A DNA stretch of 49,442 bases from an uncultured Alphaproteobacteria bacterium. Its GTDB lineage: Bacteria; Pseudomonadota; Alphaproteobacteria; Rs-D84. Under the pieces are notes generated by a model that was not told where the DNA came from, did not search any database, and was given only the letters and a program-made list of their open reading frames with translations. Position 1 is the first letter of the stretch. Each line of letters starts with the position of its first letter. The DNA lies in the NCBI GenBank assembly GCA_944389185.1, contig CALXLL010000006.1, positions 1 through 49,442 of the forward strand, given 5' to 3'. The position numbers were made by a program, and so were the translations under genes. Shown piece by piece: positions 32,154 to 41,545 of the stretch.

Positions 32154-34222
32154 GATTTGTTTTTTATAAAATCTGTTAATACTTTTTGAACATCGGCGAT
32201 AAAATCGTAAAATTCGGTTTCTGATATTTCTGTTACAGCTTCTTCTATTCCTAAATCTTTTTTTTCCTCACTAGACCAATCTCTATCAATAAGCCACATC
32301 TGTTCTGTCAATCTTTCTATGGGCTGAACTTTACATCTAGGGTCAGATGTAGAAAAGTCCTTTGGACTTATCATAAATTGACGAAATAAGCGAGACATTT
32401 TGGGTAAGTCGTTTTTATCTGGTTCTTCAAAACGGTTGGCGTCTTTGGTTTCACCTATCTCAGAAATTAAATATGTAAAGACTGGCGATGTTTGTTGATA
32501 GCGACAATCTTTCTTAGTAATAATTAAAATATAGGTTTTTTTAGGGGTGGCGAAAAAAGTCCTACTTGGTAATGAAATAATACCATTTACTTCGCAACTG
32601 TCCAATATTTTATTGCGCAGAGTTTTATCTGCGGTTCTGGTGAATAAGCCGTCAGGAACGATTATATAAGCCCTGCCCCCAGGTTTTAATGCGCCTATTA
32701 TCCATTCAATTGCCAAACCTTCAAGGCCATTCCCGTTAGAAGGGTACATACCCTTAAGTCCTCTTTCTTCTATTTCTTTTTTTATTGTCAACGCACCAGT
32801 TGTAACGTATGGTGGGTTGGTGAGTATTAAATCAAAGTAGTTGTTTTTATTAGTGATTTGTAGCGTCCCTAAATTGTCTTTAATTAAATGGAAAGTTTTA
32901 TTAAAGACTTTCTCAGAAAATTCTTTTGTTGATTTGGGAAATTGGGCTAACAAATCAGATAAATATATCAACATATTAGCCTTTGCTAAAATAATGGTTC
33001 TTTCATCATCTTTTTCGTCAGAACCCTTGTCATAACCAATCACCTCTGATAGAGGTGATATAACTCCATTGACAGGACGAAACTGTTTTTTTATTTTTGG
33101 AAAAGAATTGATGAATTCTAAAGGAAATCCTCCAACACCACAAAAAGGATCGCAAACTTTTATATCATCCCTAACACTTTCTGGGTTAATCATGTCTATA
33201 ACTGCTTTTACCACGTTGCGGGGGGTAAAATATTGACCAAGGGCAGCTACTCCTGCTGATTGGCGTAGAAAACTCTCATATAATCGTGTTTTAAAGGATT
33301 TATCTATATTTTTAAAAGAACCGTATTCTTCTTCATACTTTGCAAATTCTTCTAAAATTTGGGCGAACAAACCAGATTGGCTTATGTTAGGTTCTCCTTT
33401 TTCATTAACAAAAATGGTGCCATTAAATATTGTTGTGTTATCTATGGTGCTAGCGGGAAACATTTCTTCTTTTATAGTTTTTCTGGTTGTAGAGGCATAA
33501 ATACGTAAAGCAAGATCTCGTTGTTTATTTTTAGCAATTTTATATATGTGGTTAAAAGATAATTCTGTTGGTAAGATAGATAAATCAGACAAAAATTTAA
33601 ATATGAAAATTTCTACAACATTATATAAACATTTTTCTGGGTCTTTTCCTGTGCTAATCCATATTTTCTGCCAAACTCTATTAGCTAGGGTAGTTGGGTT
33701 AAGAACTATTTCGGGAATGATATTACAGTCAGAATCAAGGTTTTCACATTTTTTTAATAATGTCACCAATTCTGCTTTTTCTTCATCTGTAGACGTGTCA
33801 GATATATTTAATCTGTGCCTAATAGGGATACCATTTTCTTTTAGTTCAATTTTGTCTTTAGAAAACCAGTATGTATTTCCACCGTTATTATCTGTCGCTA
33901 TTACAATATTGCACCCTAAAACATTAGCAAGTTCGGAGTACCATTGAGTTATTACATCTTCTGCCGATTTTTTTGATTTGATTTTACCAGTAGGAGCCTT
34001 TGCTTCGATCAAAGCTTTAATCGTATTTTTGCCACTAATTATCAAGCCGTCAGGTTTATTGCTAGTTAATTTACCGTATGCATGTCTAGGAAGTATACCT
34101 GCTTTTTGTAGTTGCCCTACAGTTGTCGCACCAATTTTCACATAATGCCAATCTTCACATAATGGTATATCTACAAAATGGTCTGATAATTCTTCACTAA
34201 CGGCCAACCTATAATCATGCAT
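32150..34222 (-). CDS. fused nuclease/N6-adenine DNA methylase (BcgI-like RM subunit)
   Basis: 690 aa. N-terminal PD-(D/E)xK-like nuclease: Pro57-Asp58, Glu73-Ala-Lys75 (KPDGL ... LIEAKAP). A helical link leads to the methylase core: SAM motif DPFCGVGG (358-365) and catalytic NPPY (469-472), then a typical type I M-subunit C-terminus. No separate HsdR follows. A single chain with R and M plus a separate S of about 370 aa matches the plan and size of BcgI (637 + 341 aa), a type IIB enzyme. GGAAAGG precedes ATG 34222; an upstream GTG at 34231 is possible. Confidence 0.82.
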   Translation of the reverse strand: MHDYRLAVSEELSDHFVDIPLCEDWHYVKIGATTVGQLQKAGILPRHAYGKLTSNKPDGLIISGKNTIKALIEAKAPTGKIKSKKSAEDVITQWYSELANVLGCNIVIATDNNGGNTYWFSKDKIELKENGIPIRHRLNISDTSTDEEKAELVTLLKKCENLDSDCNIIPEIVLNPTTLANRVWQKIWISTGKDPEKCLYNVVEIFIFKFLSDLSILPTELSFNHIYKIAKNKQRDLALRIYASTTRKTIKEEMFPASTIDNTTIFNGTIFVNEKGEPNISQSGLFAQILEEFAKYEEEYGSFKNIDKSFKTRLYESFLRQSAGVAALGQYFTPRNVVKAVIDMINPESVRDDIKVCDPFCGVGGFPLEFINSFPKIKKQFRPVNGVISPLSEVIGYDKGSDEKDDERTIILAKANMLIYLSDLLAQFPKSTKEFSEKVFNKTFHLIKDNLGTLQITNKNNYFDLILTNPPYVTTGALTIKKEIEERGLKGMYPSNGNGLEGLAIEWIIGALKPGGRAYIIVPDGLFTRTADKTLRNKILDSCEVNGIISLPSRTFFATPKKTYILIITKKDCRYQQTSPVFTYLISEIGETKDANRFEEPDKNDLPKMSRLFRQFMISPKDFSTSDPRCKVQPIERLTEQMWLIDRDWSSEEKKDLGIEEAVTEISETEFYDFIADVQKVLTDFIKNKS

Positions 34223-34313
34223 TATTAACACCTTTCCTGATCCCTATAAATATAAATAGCAAAAATTTCGTGGGTCTTTCAAGAGAAAAGATGTTTTTAG
34301 AATAATGTTTGTT

Positions 34314-34532
34314 CTAATATGTAAAGTTTTTTAGTTTCCACACGCCTGCTATTTGGGTGAGTTTGCGGTTGAGTTGTTTTAATTCTATACGTAAATGTTT
34401 CGGAGGTTGACCGTCATAAATCCTGTTAAGTTTAAGTTCCAACCTTCTTAAAGCCCTTTGAGCAGAAAAATATAGCATCTCAAATTGTGCCTTATCATTT
34501 GGTTTAATATCATCAAAATGTTTGAAGTTCAT
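34314..34532 (-). CDS. hypothetical protein (72 aa)
   Basis: Helical, basic, without leader: FEMLYFSAQRALRRLELKLNRIYDG and LRIELKQLNRKL look like two amphipathic helices. AAAGGGG lies 6 nt before the ATG at 34532. It is 91 bp upstream of the RM gene and in the same orientation. It could be a small regulator of the RM system (a C-protein role), but it lacks a recognisable helix-turn-helix, so this is weak. No family recognised. Confidence 0.5.
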   Translation of the reverse strand: MNFKHFDDIKPNDKAQFEMLYFSAQRALRRLELKLNRIYDGQPPKHLRIELKQLNRKLTQIAGVWKLKNFTY

Positions 34533-34740
34533 ATGCAACCCCTTTAAAAGTTGTTGCATTTGTGCTTATTCTTTCGTCTTTGTCCAGTTATTTATTGAAA
34601 AATAAAAAGTGCAAAAATAAAAACACATATTTGACACATAGGAAAAAATCGTATTTTTATAACTGTTTGATTTTTGTGCGTTTTAGTCTTGTGACTGACG
34701 GAATAGCGTTCCATAGTTCGCAGGCAAAAAGAGGCTCTTT

Positions 34741-34863
34741 TCAGGTATGAAATCAATACTGAAATCAGCCCTGAAATCAATACTGAAATCAGGTATGATT
34801 TCATCACGATTTCATCTCTGATTTCAAGTATGAAATCTGTGTGATTTCAGAGATGATTTCAGC
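34741..34863. repeat. array of TGAAATCA-type repeats (left)
   Basis: About ten copies of TGAAATCA or its complement TGATTTCA at about 12-bp spacing, first in one orientation and then mixed. A similar array occurs at 37350-37478 on the other side of the recombinase/metK-like element. The gene-free stretch 34533-35340 otherwise holds only the tRNA-Asn fragment, its terminator and the recombinase terminator. Confidence 0.75.
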
Positions 34864-34983
34864 AGTAATGGTATATATTACTGTGTGTCAAATATGTGTT
34901 TTTGTTTTACCTTTATGGCAATTTAGAGCCACTTTCATCCAATTTTGCATAAAAATGGAGCGACCCCCAGACAATAAAAAAAA

Positions 34984-35001
34984 TCCGCAGAAATCTGCGG
35001 A
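34984..35001 (-). terminator. terminator copy beside the tRNA-Asn fragment
   Basis: TCCGCAG / CTGCGGA stem with AAAT loop, followed by T's on the minus strand. It duplicates the terminator at 37619-37636. Confidence 0.75.
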
Positions 35002-35007
35002 AATCTG

Positions 35008-35053
35008 TGGCTCGGGCAACTGGACTCGAACCAGTGACATACGGATTAACAGT
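35008..35053 (-). pseudogene. 3' fragment of tRNA-Asn (attachment-site-like)
   Basis: 46 nt identical to the 3' part of the intact tRNA-Asn at 37643-37718 (anticodon arm 3' side, T arm, acceptor 3' strand, CCA). Identity ends abruptly at 35053. Its 5' half is missing. This is the signature of element insertion at a tRNA gene. Confidence 0.88.
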
Positions 35054-35241
35054 ATCTGCGATTCAGAGGGGTGTTAAATTTCAATTTTGTCGCAGATTTC
35101 TGCGTGTTCTAGCGAATTAAAAAAATGTAAAAAATAGCCATTTTTTTGATTGCTGTGTAGCGGCTGTGTAAAATACAGACCTGTCTAAAACATACCCATT
35201 TGGAACTAAATCCAGATTTATACAAAATGACCTAAAGAAAA

Positions 35242-35261
35242 ACCACCCACAAAGGGGTGGT
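35242..35261 (-). terminator. terminator after the recombinase
   Basis: ACCACCC / GGGTGGT stem, loop of about six, then T's on the minus strand, 80 bp past the recombinase stop. Confidence 0.7.
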
Positions 35262-35340
35262 GCAAAAAAGAAAAAGACGACCTAAGCCGTCCATTTGAAT
35301 TACCGCTAATCCCCCCCTAAAAAATCGCAGATGTACCATA

Positions 35341-35940
35341 TCAAATGGACACACGCTCACGAATAAACTTTGAAACGGTTATCCTGTGAACACCATTGAT
35401 ACGAGCAATACCACTCTTTGAGATGTTATTGTTTAGCAATTCCCTAACTAAGGTCTCTTTGCCGCTAAGTTTGACATATGTATTTTTGCGACCCACTGGA
35501 CGACCAAGAATCCTGCCTTCAGCCTTCATACGCATCAAAGCTTCCTTGGTGCGCTGGCTTATCAGATTACGCTCAATCTCGGCAGACAAGCCGAAAGCGA
35601 ATGCCAGAACCTTGGATTGGATGTCGGCCCCCAGACGGTAACCGTCCTTAATGGTCCAGACCTGGACATCCTTATCCATGCATAAATGAAGAATACTCAT
35701 CACCTGCAGCAGGTTACGACCAAGCCTGGATAGTTCCGAGGCAATTAGTATATCGCCTTTCTCGAGCCGCTTTAACAGTTTTCCCAGTTGACGTTTGCTA
35801 AGTGCTTTTGTCGCACTGATTGTTTCATTGATCCACTGGTCAATAACCAGGTTGTTTTTATCCACGTATTGACTAATTTCAAAACGTTGGTTCTCAGTAG
35901 TTTGTTTGTCGGTGCTGACTCGAATATAGCCGTATATCAT
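35341..35940 (-). CDS. serine recombinase (resolvase/invertase)
   Basis: 199 aa. YGYIRVSTDKQTTENQR contains the nucleophile Ser9. ASELSRLGRN is the second conserved catalytic block, and the C-terminus (SKSGIARINGVHRITVSKFI) is a helix-turn-helix. Size and sequence are of the small Hin/Mpi invertase class; the N-terminus resembles Bacteroides-type recombinases. AAAGGAGT precedes the ATG with nearly the same context as the metK-like gene start. It is probably the mobility or inversion enzyme of the element. Confidence 0.95.
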   Translation of the reverse strand: MIYGYIRVSTDKQTTENQRFEISQYVDKNNLVIDQWINETISATKALSKRQLGKLLKRLEKGDILIASELSRLGRNLLQVMSILHLCMDKDVQVWTIKDGYRLGADIQSKVLAFAFGLSAEIERNLISQRTKEALMRMKAEGRILGRPVGRKNTYVKLSGKETLVRELLNNNISKSGIARINGVHRITVSKFIRERVSI

Positions 35941-36150
35941 AGCTTACTCCTTTGTTAAATACAGCACATACATTTTATAAACAATTTTTGATATACAACA
36001 TACAAAAGGATTTTTTTCCAGCCTTTTTATTGCTAAACGAACTTTAAGCAACCTAGATACAATATAAATTTGGATTTTTACTACAAAAATACAATCAGTA
36101 TGAAACAAAAGGCGAAATTTTGAAAACAGTTCCTGTTGTAACAGCAGAAT

Positions 36151-36178
36151 AAAAAACGGGGCGGTAGCCCCGTTTTTT
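36151..36178. terminator. terminator after the metK-like gene
   Basis: AAAAAACGGGGC / GCCCCGTTTTTT stem with a 4-base GGTA loop, 36163-36166. Strong in either direction. Confidence 0.92.
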
Positions 36179-37196
36179 ATTCGTCTTTGAATAATATCCC
36201 AGATATACCAGACTTGCATAAGTCCGCATAGATAGGCCTGTTAAGTCCAAACATTCGGATTAGATTTATTGGTTTTTGGTATACTGTCATATCTTGATAC
36301 GATGTGACCTCATCTTTGACAGTTTTTATCAATGCACTTGGTAATTCCGATTTGCCAATGCATGAAGACAGGTAAACAAAGCATTCATCGTTGTCTTTCA
36401 AATTAGTGCATGCCAAAAAGCGTGCATAAATATTCAGGCTCAAATCTGCTTTGCTAGGGTCTTTGGTCCATGGACTGCCACCACCAATAGGGCAAGCGGT
36501 AGAATAAAAATCACAGGCTAATTTACGACCTGTTATGCCACAATCAGCGATTGAACTGTGATATGTATAACGGCCTGTGCCATTTATGATGATGTGCGCT
36601 GGCTTTTCGCCCAGAACAGAAACCACAAAATCGCTCAGGTCTTCGTCTTTCAACATAGGTATGGCAACGATAGCGGTCTCTATTTTATCATCATTTAAGG
36701 TGATTTGAGTCTTGATGTCCAACCCTAGGTTGTCGGATTGACGGGCTTTGTCATACAAGGCGTTATTTAACTTTTTGGCCAGATATAATTCCCGATTGAT
36801 TTTCTGTTCGTTTTGGCAAGCATATCCAACGAATACACCCTGGTCGCCCCAACCATCGGCATCAACCCCTTGCGAGATATCAGCAGATTGAACACCAATC
36901 AGGTTGATTACATTGATTTTAGATGGGTTGATAGCATAATCGCCCCATATAGAGTAATAACGTTCATCATATCCTATTTCGGCCAGCGCTGTCTTTACCA
37001 GAGCGGTCAAATCACCTAGTTTTGCAGATGTGGTCACTTCACCACCCAGAATTACAGTATTGTCTTTAATCATAACTTCAACCGCATAACGAAGATTAGT
37101 GTCTTGTTCGATTAAACGATCCAGTATATATGAAGAGATATAATCAGCAGTTTTATCTGGATGACCGATTGAAACGGCTTCGGCTGTTTTTTGCAT
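36177..37196 (-). CDS. divergent S-adenosylmethionine synthetase
   Basis: 339 aa, about 50 residues shorter than typical MetK (about 384-400). It would make SAM from ATP and methionine. Family blocks are present: EAVSIGHPDKTADYIS (ATP-binding HPDK), GGEVTTSAK, DGWGDQGVFVGYACQ (GxGDQG motif), GTGRYTY, GITGRKLACD, and GGGSPWTKDPSKADLS, where canonical GGGAFSGKD is altered to Pro-Trp-Thr but Lys-Asp is kept. The C-terminus is short. ATG 37196 has AAAGGAG; a 23-aa longer frame starts at 37265. A SAM-II-like riboswitch precedes it. Confidence 0.87.
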   Translation of the reverse strand: MQKTAEAVSIGHPDKTADYISSYILDRLIEQDTNLRYAVEVMIKDNTVILGGEVTTSAKLGDLTALVKTALAEIGYDERYYSIWGDYAINPSKINVINLIGVQSADISQGVDADGWGDQGVFVGYACQNEQKINRELYLAKKLNNALYDKARQSDNLGLDIKTQITLNDDKIETAIVAIPMLKDEDLSDFVVSVLGEKPAHIIINGTGRYTYHSSIADCGITGRKLACDFYSTACPIGGGSPWTKDPSKADLSLNIYARFLACTNLKDNDECFVYLSSCIGKSELPSALIKTVKDEVTSYQDMTVYQKPINLIRMFGLNRPIYADLCKSGISGILFKDE

Positions 37197-37204
37197 AGTT
37201 GACT

Positions 37205-37232
37205 CCTTTGGTTTAGCAAAAATAACCAAAGG
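37205..37232 (-). promoter_or_regulatory. expression-platform hairpin over the ribosome site
   Basis: On the minus strand, CCTTTGGTT (37232-37224) pairs with AACCAAAGG (37213-37205), 9 bp with a 10-nt loop. The 3' arm contains most of AAAGGAG, the ribosome site of ATG 37196. Just upstream, AAATCCACC (37239-37231) is the perfect complement of GGTGGATTT in the aptamer (37321-37313), so the two structures may be alternatives. Confidence 0.65.
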
Positions 37233-37272
37233 TGGATTTGAATACAAAGGCTGAAAATTTTGCATAAAAAAA

Positions 37273-37324
37273 CCCCATGTTTAGTCCATTTATAGGCAGG
37301 ACAAGTCTGGTTAAATCCACCTTA
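37273..37324 (-). promoter_or_regulatory. SAM-II-like riboswitch aptamer
   Basis: Minus-strand elements in order match the SAM-II consensus: a P1 5' arm AGGTG, the invariant GATTTAACC, GTCC, P1 3' arm TGCCT, the conserved ATAAATG, GGAC, CTAAA, then GGGG. P1 pairs AGGTG with TGCCT through two G-U wobble pairs, P2 pairs GTCC (37302-37299) with GGAC (37287-37284), and CC of AACC can pair with the terminal GG. The GGGG is 7 nt ahead of ATG 37265. Matching the class is strong; ligand binding is inference. Confidence 0.78.
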
Positions 37325-37329
37325 TAAAC

Positions 37330-37335
37330 AGTATA
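37330..37335 (-). promoter_or_regulatory. putative -10 box of the metK-like gene
   Basis: TATACT on the minus strand, placed so that transcription would begin at about 37323-37325, the first base of the aptamer. No convincing -35 within 16-18 bp, so low confidence. Confidence 0.45.
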
Positions 37336-37349
37336 GTATCAGAAAACAG

Positions 37350-37478
37350 GTATGAAATCAAGGTATAAAATAGGGCATAAAAGAACCTGTGAAATCAGTT
37401 GTGAAATCAGTTATTAAATCGGTTATGAAATCAAGTTTGAAATCAGATTTAGAATCAATTATGGAATCAAAAAGTAAT
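37350..37478. repeat. array of TGAAATCA-type repeats (right)
   Basis: About eight degenerate TGAAATCA units at about 12-bp spacing, all in one orientation, between the riboswitch and the tRNA-Asn terminator. It matches the left array at 34741-34863. Confidence 0.7.
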
Positions 37479-37618
37479 CAGATATGAAAAGAAAAGTATA
37501 GGGCATACTGCTGATTTTAATATGTGTTTATATGTGTTTTTATTTTTGGGCTAGAACAATTTTAAGCAACTTTGGTCCAATTTTGAAAAAAATCCTAGAC
37601 ACAAAAACAACAAAAAAA

Positions 37619-37636
37619 TCCGCAGAAATCTGCGGA
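37619..37636 (-). terminator. tRNA-Asn terminator
   Basis: TCCGCAG / CTGCGGA stem with AAAT loop and a T-run on the minus strand, 6 bp past the tRNA. Confidence 0.85.
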
Positions 37637-37642
37637 AATCCT

Positions 37643-37718
37643 TGGCTCGGGCAACTGGACTCGAACCAGTGACATACGGATTAACAGTCCGTTGTTCTAC
37701 CGACTGAACTATGCCCGA
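37643..37718 (-). tRNA. tRNA-Asn(GTT)
   Basis: 76-nt cloverleaf: TCGGGCA / TGCCCGA acceptor, D arm GTTCAGTCGGTAGAAC, anticodon loop CTGTTAA (GTT), T arm TTCGAGT, and CCA. It is the intact copy of the element's flank. Confidence 0.95.
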
Positions 37719-37842
37719 ATAACGTGCTACATATTATAATACTTTTTTTCTCTTTTCAAGTCTTTTTTTTATCTGTTGATACTTACCTTTTTTGGTGCTA
37801 TATTTCTTAACGTCCAATAATTAATAACTATAAGGAAGTAAA

Positions 37843-38661
37843 ATGTTATTGAAAGGAAAAAAGATTCTTATCACAGGCGTAGCTAACGATTGGTCTATGG
37901 CTTGGGCCATCGCTAAACGCGCCCATGAAGAAGGTGCAGAAATTGCTATGCCTTATGCAATGCCTAATCTGGAAAAACGAGTTCGACCATTGGCAGAATC
38001 TATTAATGCAGACTTCGTCCAAGAATGCAACGTTCAAAACGATGAACAAATGGACGCCTTGTTTAACGCTATACAAGAAAAATGGGGCCGTCTAGACGGT
38101 ATGCTACATGCTATCGCTTTTTCAGATAAAAACGAATTAACCGGTAGATACGCCGATACAACACGCGATAACTTCAAAAATACTATGGATATTTCCGTCT
38201 ATTCTTTGGTCGATTTGACTCGCAGAGCTTCTAAGCTTATGACAGACGGTGGCAGTATAGTTGCTTTAACTTATTTCGGCGGGGAAAAGTCTGTACCTAA
38301 TTATAATGTTATGGGCGTTGCTAAATCTGCTTTAGACAGCAGCGTTCGTTATCTGGCTGCGGACCTAGGTAAAGATAAAATTCGCGTAAATGCTATCAGC
38401 GCAGGTCCTATTTTGACACTTGCTTCTTCCGGAGTCGGTGGAATTAAGTCTATGCTTCGCTTGAACGCAGAAACAACTCCGCTGCGTCGTAATATGACTT
38501 TGGACGATGTATCTGGTGCGGCAGTTTATTTGTTTAGTAATTTATCAAGCGCCGTTACAGGTGAAGTTCATCACGTTGATTGTGGTTATTCTACAACAGG
38601 TATGATGCCAAACGAAATGAAAGACATTTTGTTGAAAGCTTTGGATGAAGAAGCTAAATAA
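37843..38661 (+). CDS. fabI: enoyl-[acyl-carrier-protein] reductase (NADH)
   Basis: 272 aa short-chain dehydrogenase that performs the last step of fatty-acid elongation with NADH. N-terminal GVANDWSMAWAI is the FabI-type nucleotide loop. The catalytic segment YFGGEKSVPNYNVMGVAKSAL contains the Tyr-x6-Lys of FabI. TLASSGVGG fits the substrate loop. Length is typical (about 260-275). AAGGAA precedes the ATG. Susceptibility to triclosan-type inhibitors is not judged here. Confidence 0.96.
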   Translation: MLLKGKKILITGVANDWSMAWAIAKRAHEEGAEIAMPYAMPNLEKRVRPLAESINADFVQECNVQNDEQMDALFNAIQEKWGRLDGMLHAIAFSDKNELTGRYADTTRDNFKNTMDISVYSLVDLTRRASKLMTDGGSIVALTYFGGEKSVPNYNVMGVAKSALDSSVRYLAADLGKDKIRVNAISAGPILTLASSGVGGIKSMLRLNAETTPLRRNMTLDDVSGAAVYLFSNLSSAVTGEVHHVDCGYSTTGMMPNEMKDILLKALDEEAK

Positions 38662-38676
38662 AATGATACTGTTAAG

Positions 38677-38707
38677 AAAAAAAGCTCGCTGTTTAGCGGG
38701 CTTTTTT
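38677..38707 (+). terminator. terminator after fabI
   Basis: AAAAGCTCGCT / AGCGGGCTTTT stem with one G-T pair and a GTTT loop, ending in T's. Confidence 0.85.
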
Positions 38708-38736
38708 GTTGTTTTATTTGAAGATTTTTTCTATAA

Positions 38737-40725
<1,989 letters not shown>

Positions 40726-40728
40726 AAT

Positions 40729-40753
40729 AAAACCCGCAATAGCGGGATTTTTT
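40729..40753. terminator. bidirectional terminator
   Basis: AACCCGC / GCGGGATT stem with AATA loop between ligA and the convergent barrel gene, T-run at each end. Confidence 0.88.
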
Positions 40754-41450
40754 ATAAACTGAATTTGTAAGCGGCACCAAGGTATAATTGCAAGCCGTAA
40801 ATACTTGTTTCTGCATAATTGCCTGCGTTATTTTTATGTTCTGTATAGCCATAGTCTTGATATTTTAAGCCAAGATTTAAATCGATTCTTTGGTTAAGTG
40901 CAAAATTAATTCCAACCAACGCTTGCCATGACATATCCATACGGAAATCACCGGCACCATAAGCTGCAGACCAAATTGCGCTGGCGCCTATACCAAGTCC
41001 AAAGTATGGTGCCACAGCACCACCGTATTCTTTAAATAAATAAACGTTCAGCATATTAGACCAGATGTCATAATTAAAATCGTTTGAATTTTTTTGAAAA
41101 CTTGTTCCAAGGTAAGCAGATTCAAGTTCTATTTTTACATAGTCTGTAAGCCTGTTGCCGAATACTAAACCAAAGGCGATATCTTCGTCGTAAAAAGTTG
41201 AATTACTTGATTCAAAAGGTTTAAAGTCGAATTTTATACTTTCGTTTTTATAAAGCCTAAGTCCCAGATATGTTTCGTGATTTGATTTAATTGATGTGCT
41301 GGCTGGTTCCGAAGTTTCTGAAATTATCGGTTCTTCATATATTATTTCTTCTTCGTCATAATCTGCGTATTCGGACCAATCTTCCCAATCGTCTGAAAAA
41401 GCCGGTGTAGTGATGGTTAAACATATTATTAAAGCCAAAAGTTTTTTCAT
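40752..41450 (-). CDS. outer-membrane beta-barrel protein
   Basis: 232 aa with a signal peptide (about 1-19, ending AFS). A 45-residue acidic, Glu/Asp/Tyr-rich linker precedes an OmpA/OmpW-like eight-strand barrel: alternating strands, VAPYFGLGIGASAIW and NLGLKYQDYGYTEH. The C-terminus ends LYLGAAYKFSL, close to the barrel terminal strand rule. Probably a surface porin or adhesin. AGAGATATT precedes the ATG. Confidence 0.8.
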   Translation of the reverse strand: MKKLLALIICLTITTPAFSDDWEDWSEYADYDEEEIIYEEPIISETSEPASTSIKSNHETYLGLRLYKNESIKFDFKPFESSNSTFYDEDIAFGLVFGNRLTDYVKIELESAYLGTSFQKNSNDFNYDIWSNMLNVYLFKEYGGAVAPYFGLGIGASAIWSAAYGAGDFRMDMSWQALVGINFALNQRIDLNLGLKYQDYGYTEHKNNAGNYAETSIYGLQLYLGAAYKFSL

Positions 41451-41545
41451 AATATCTCTCTATTTTTTATGATAAACATTATATTTATAAAATCTGGAAA
41501 AACGCAAGTTGTTTATGTTATACTTTGATAAAAGGAGAAAATAAG

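Larger units (their letters stand above)
35054..37688. mobile_element. small tRNA-Asn-associated element
   Basis: About 2.6 kb bracketed by direct repeats of 46 bp of tRNA-Asn 3' end (35008-35053 and 37643-37688), extended by the terminator and a diverged copy of about 260 bp upstream. Carries a serine recombinase and a divergent SAM synthetase, both on the minus strand, and appears less AT-rich than neighbours. The intact tRNA is at the right end. Serine recombinases rarely use tRNA sites, so tandem duplication or mobilisation by a helper integrase are alternatives. Confidence 0.65.

Noticed and set aside
34592-34807. Minus-strand frame coding a repetitive ISVLISGLIS peptide
   Set aside because: The peptide is a by-product of the 12-bp repeat array, with no ribosome site.
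34841-35077. 78-aa plus-strand frame
   Set aside because: It reads through the tRNA-Asn fragment and repeat region; no ribosome site or domain.
37196-37265. 23-aa N-terminal extension of the SAM synthetase
   Set aside because: Family alignment and AAAGGAG favour ATG 37196. It is kept only as an alternative, because the riboswitch GGGG is 7 nt ahead of ATG 37265.
34741-37478. CRISPR array
   Set aside because: Units are about 8 bp at 12-bp spacing, with no 25-40 bp direct repeats, no unique spacers and no cas genes.
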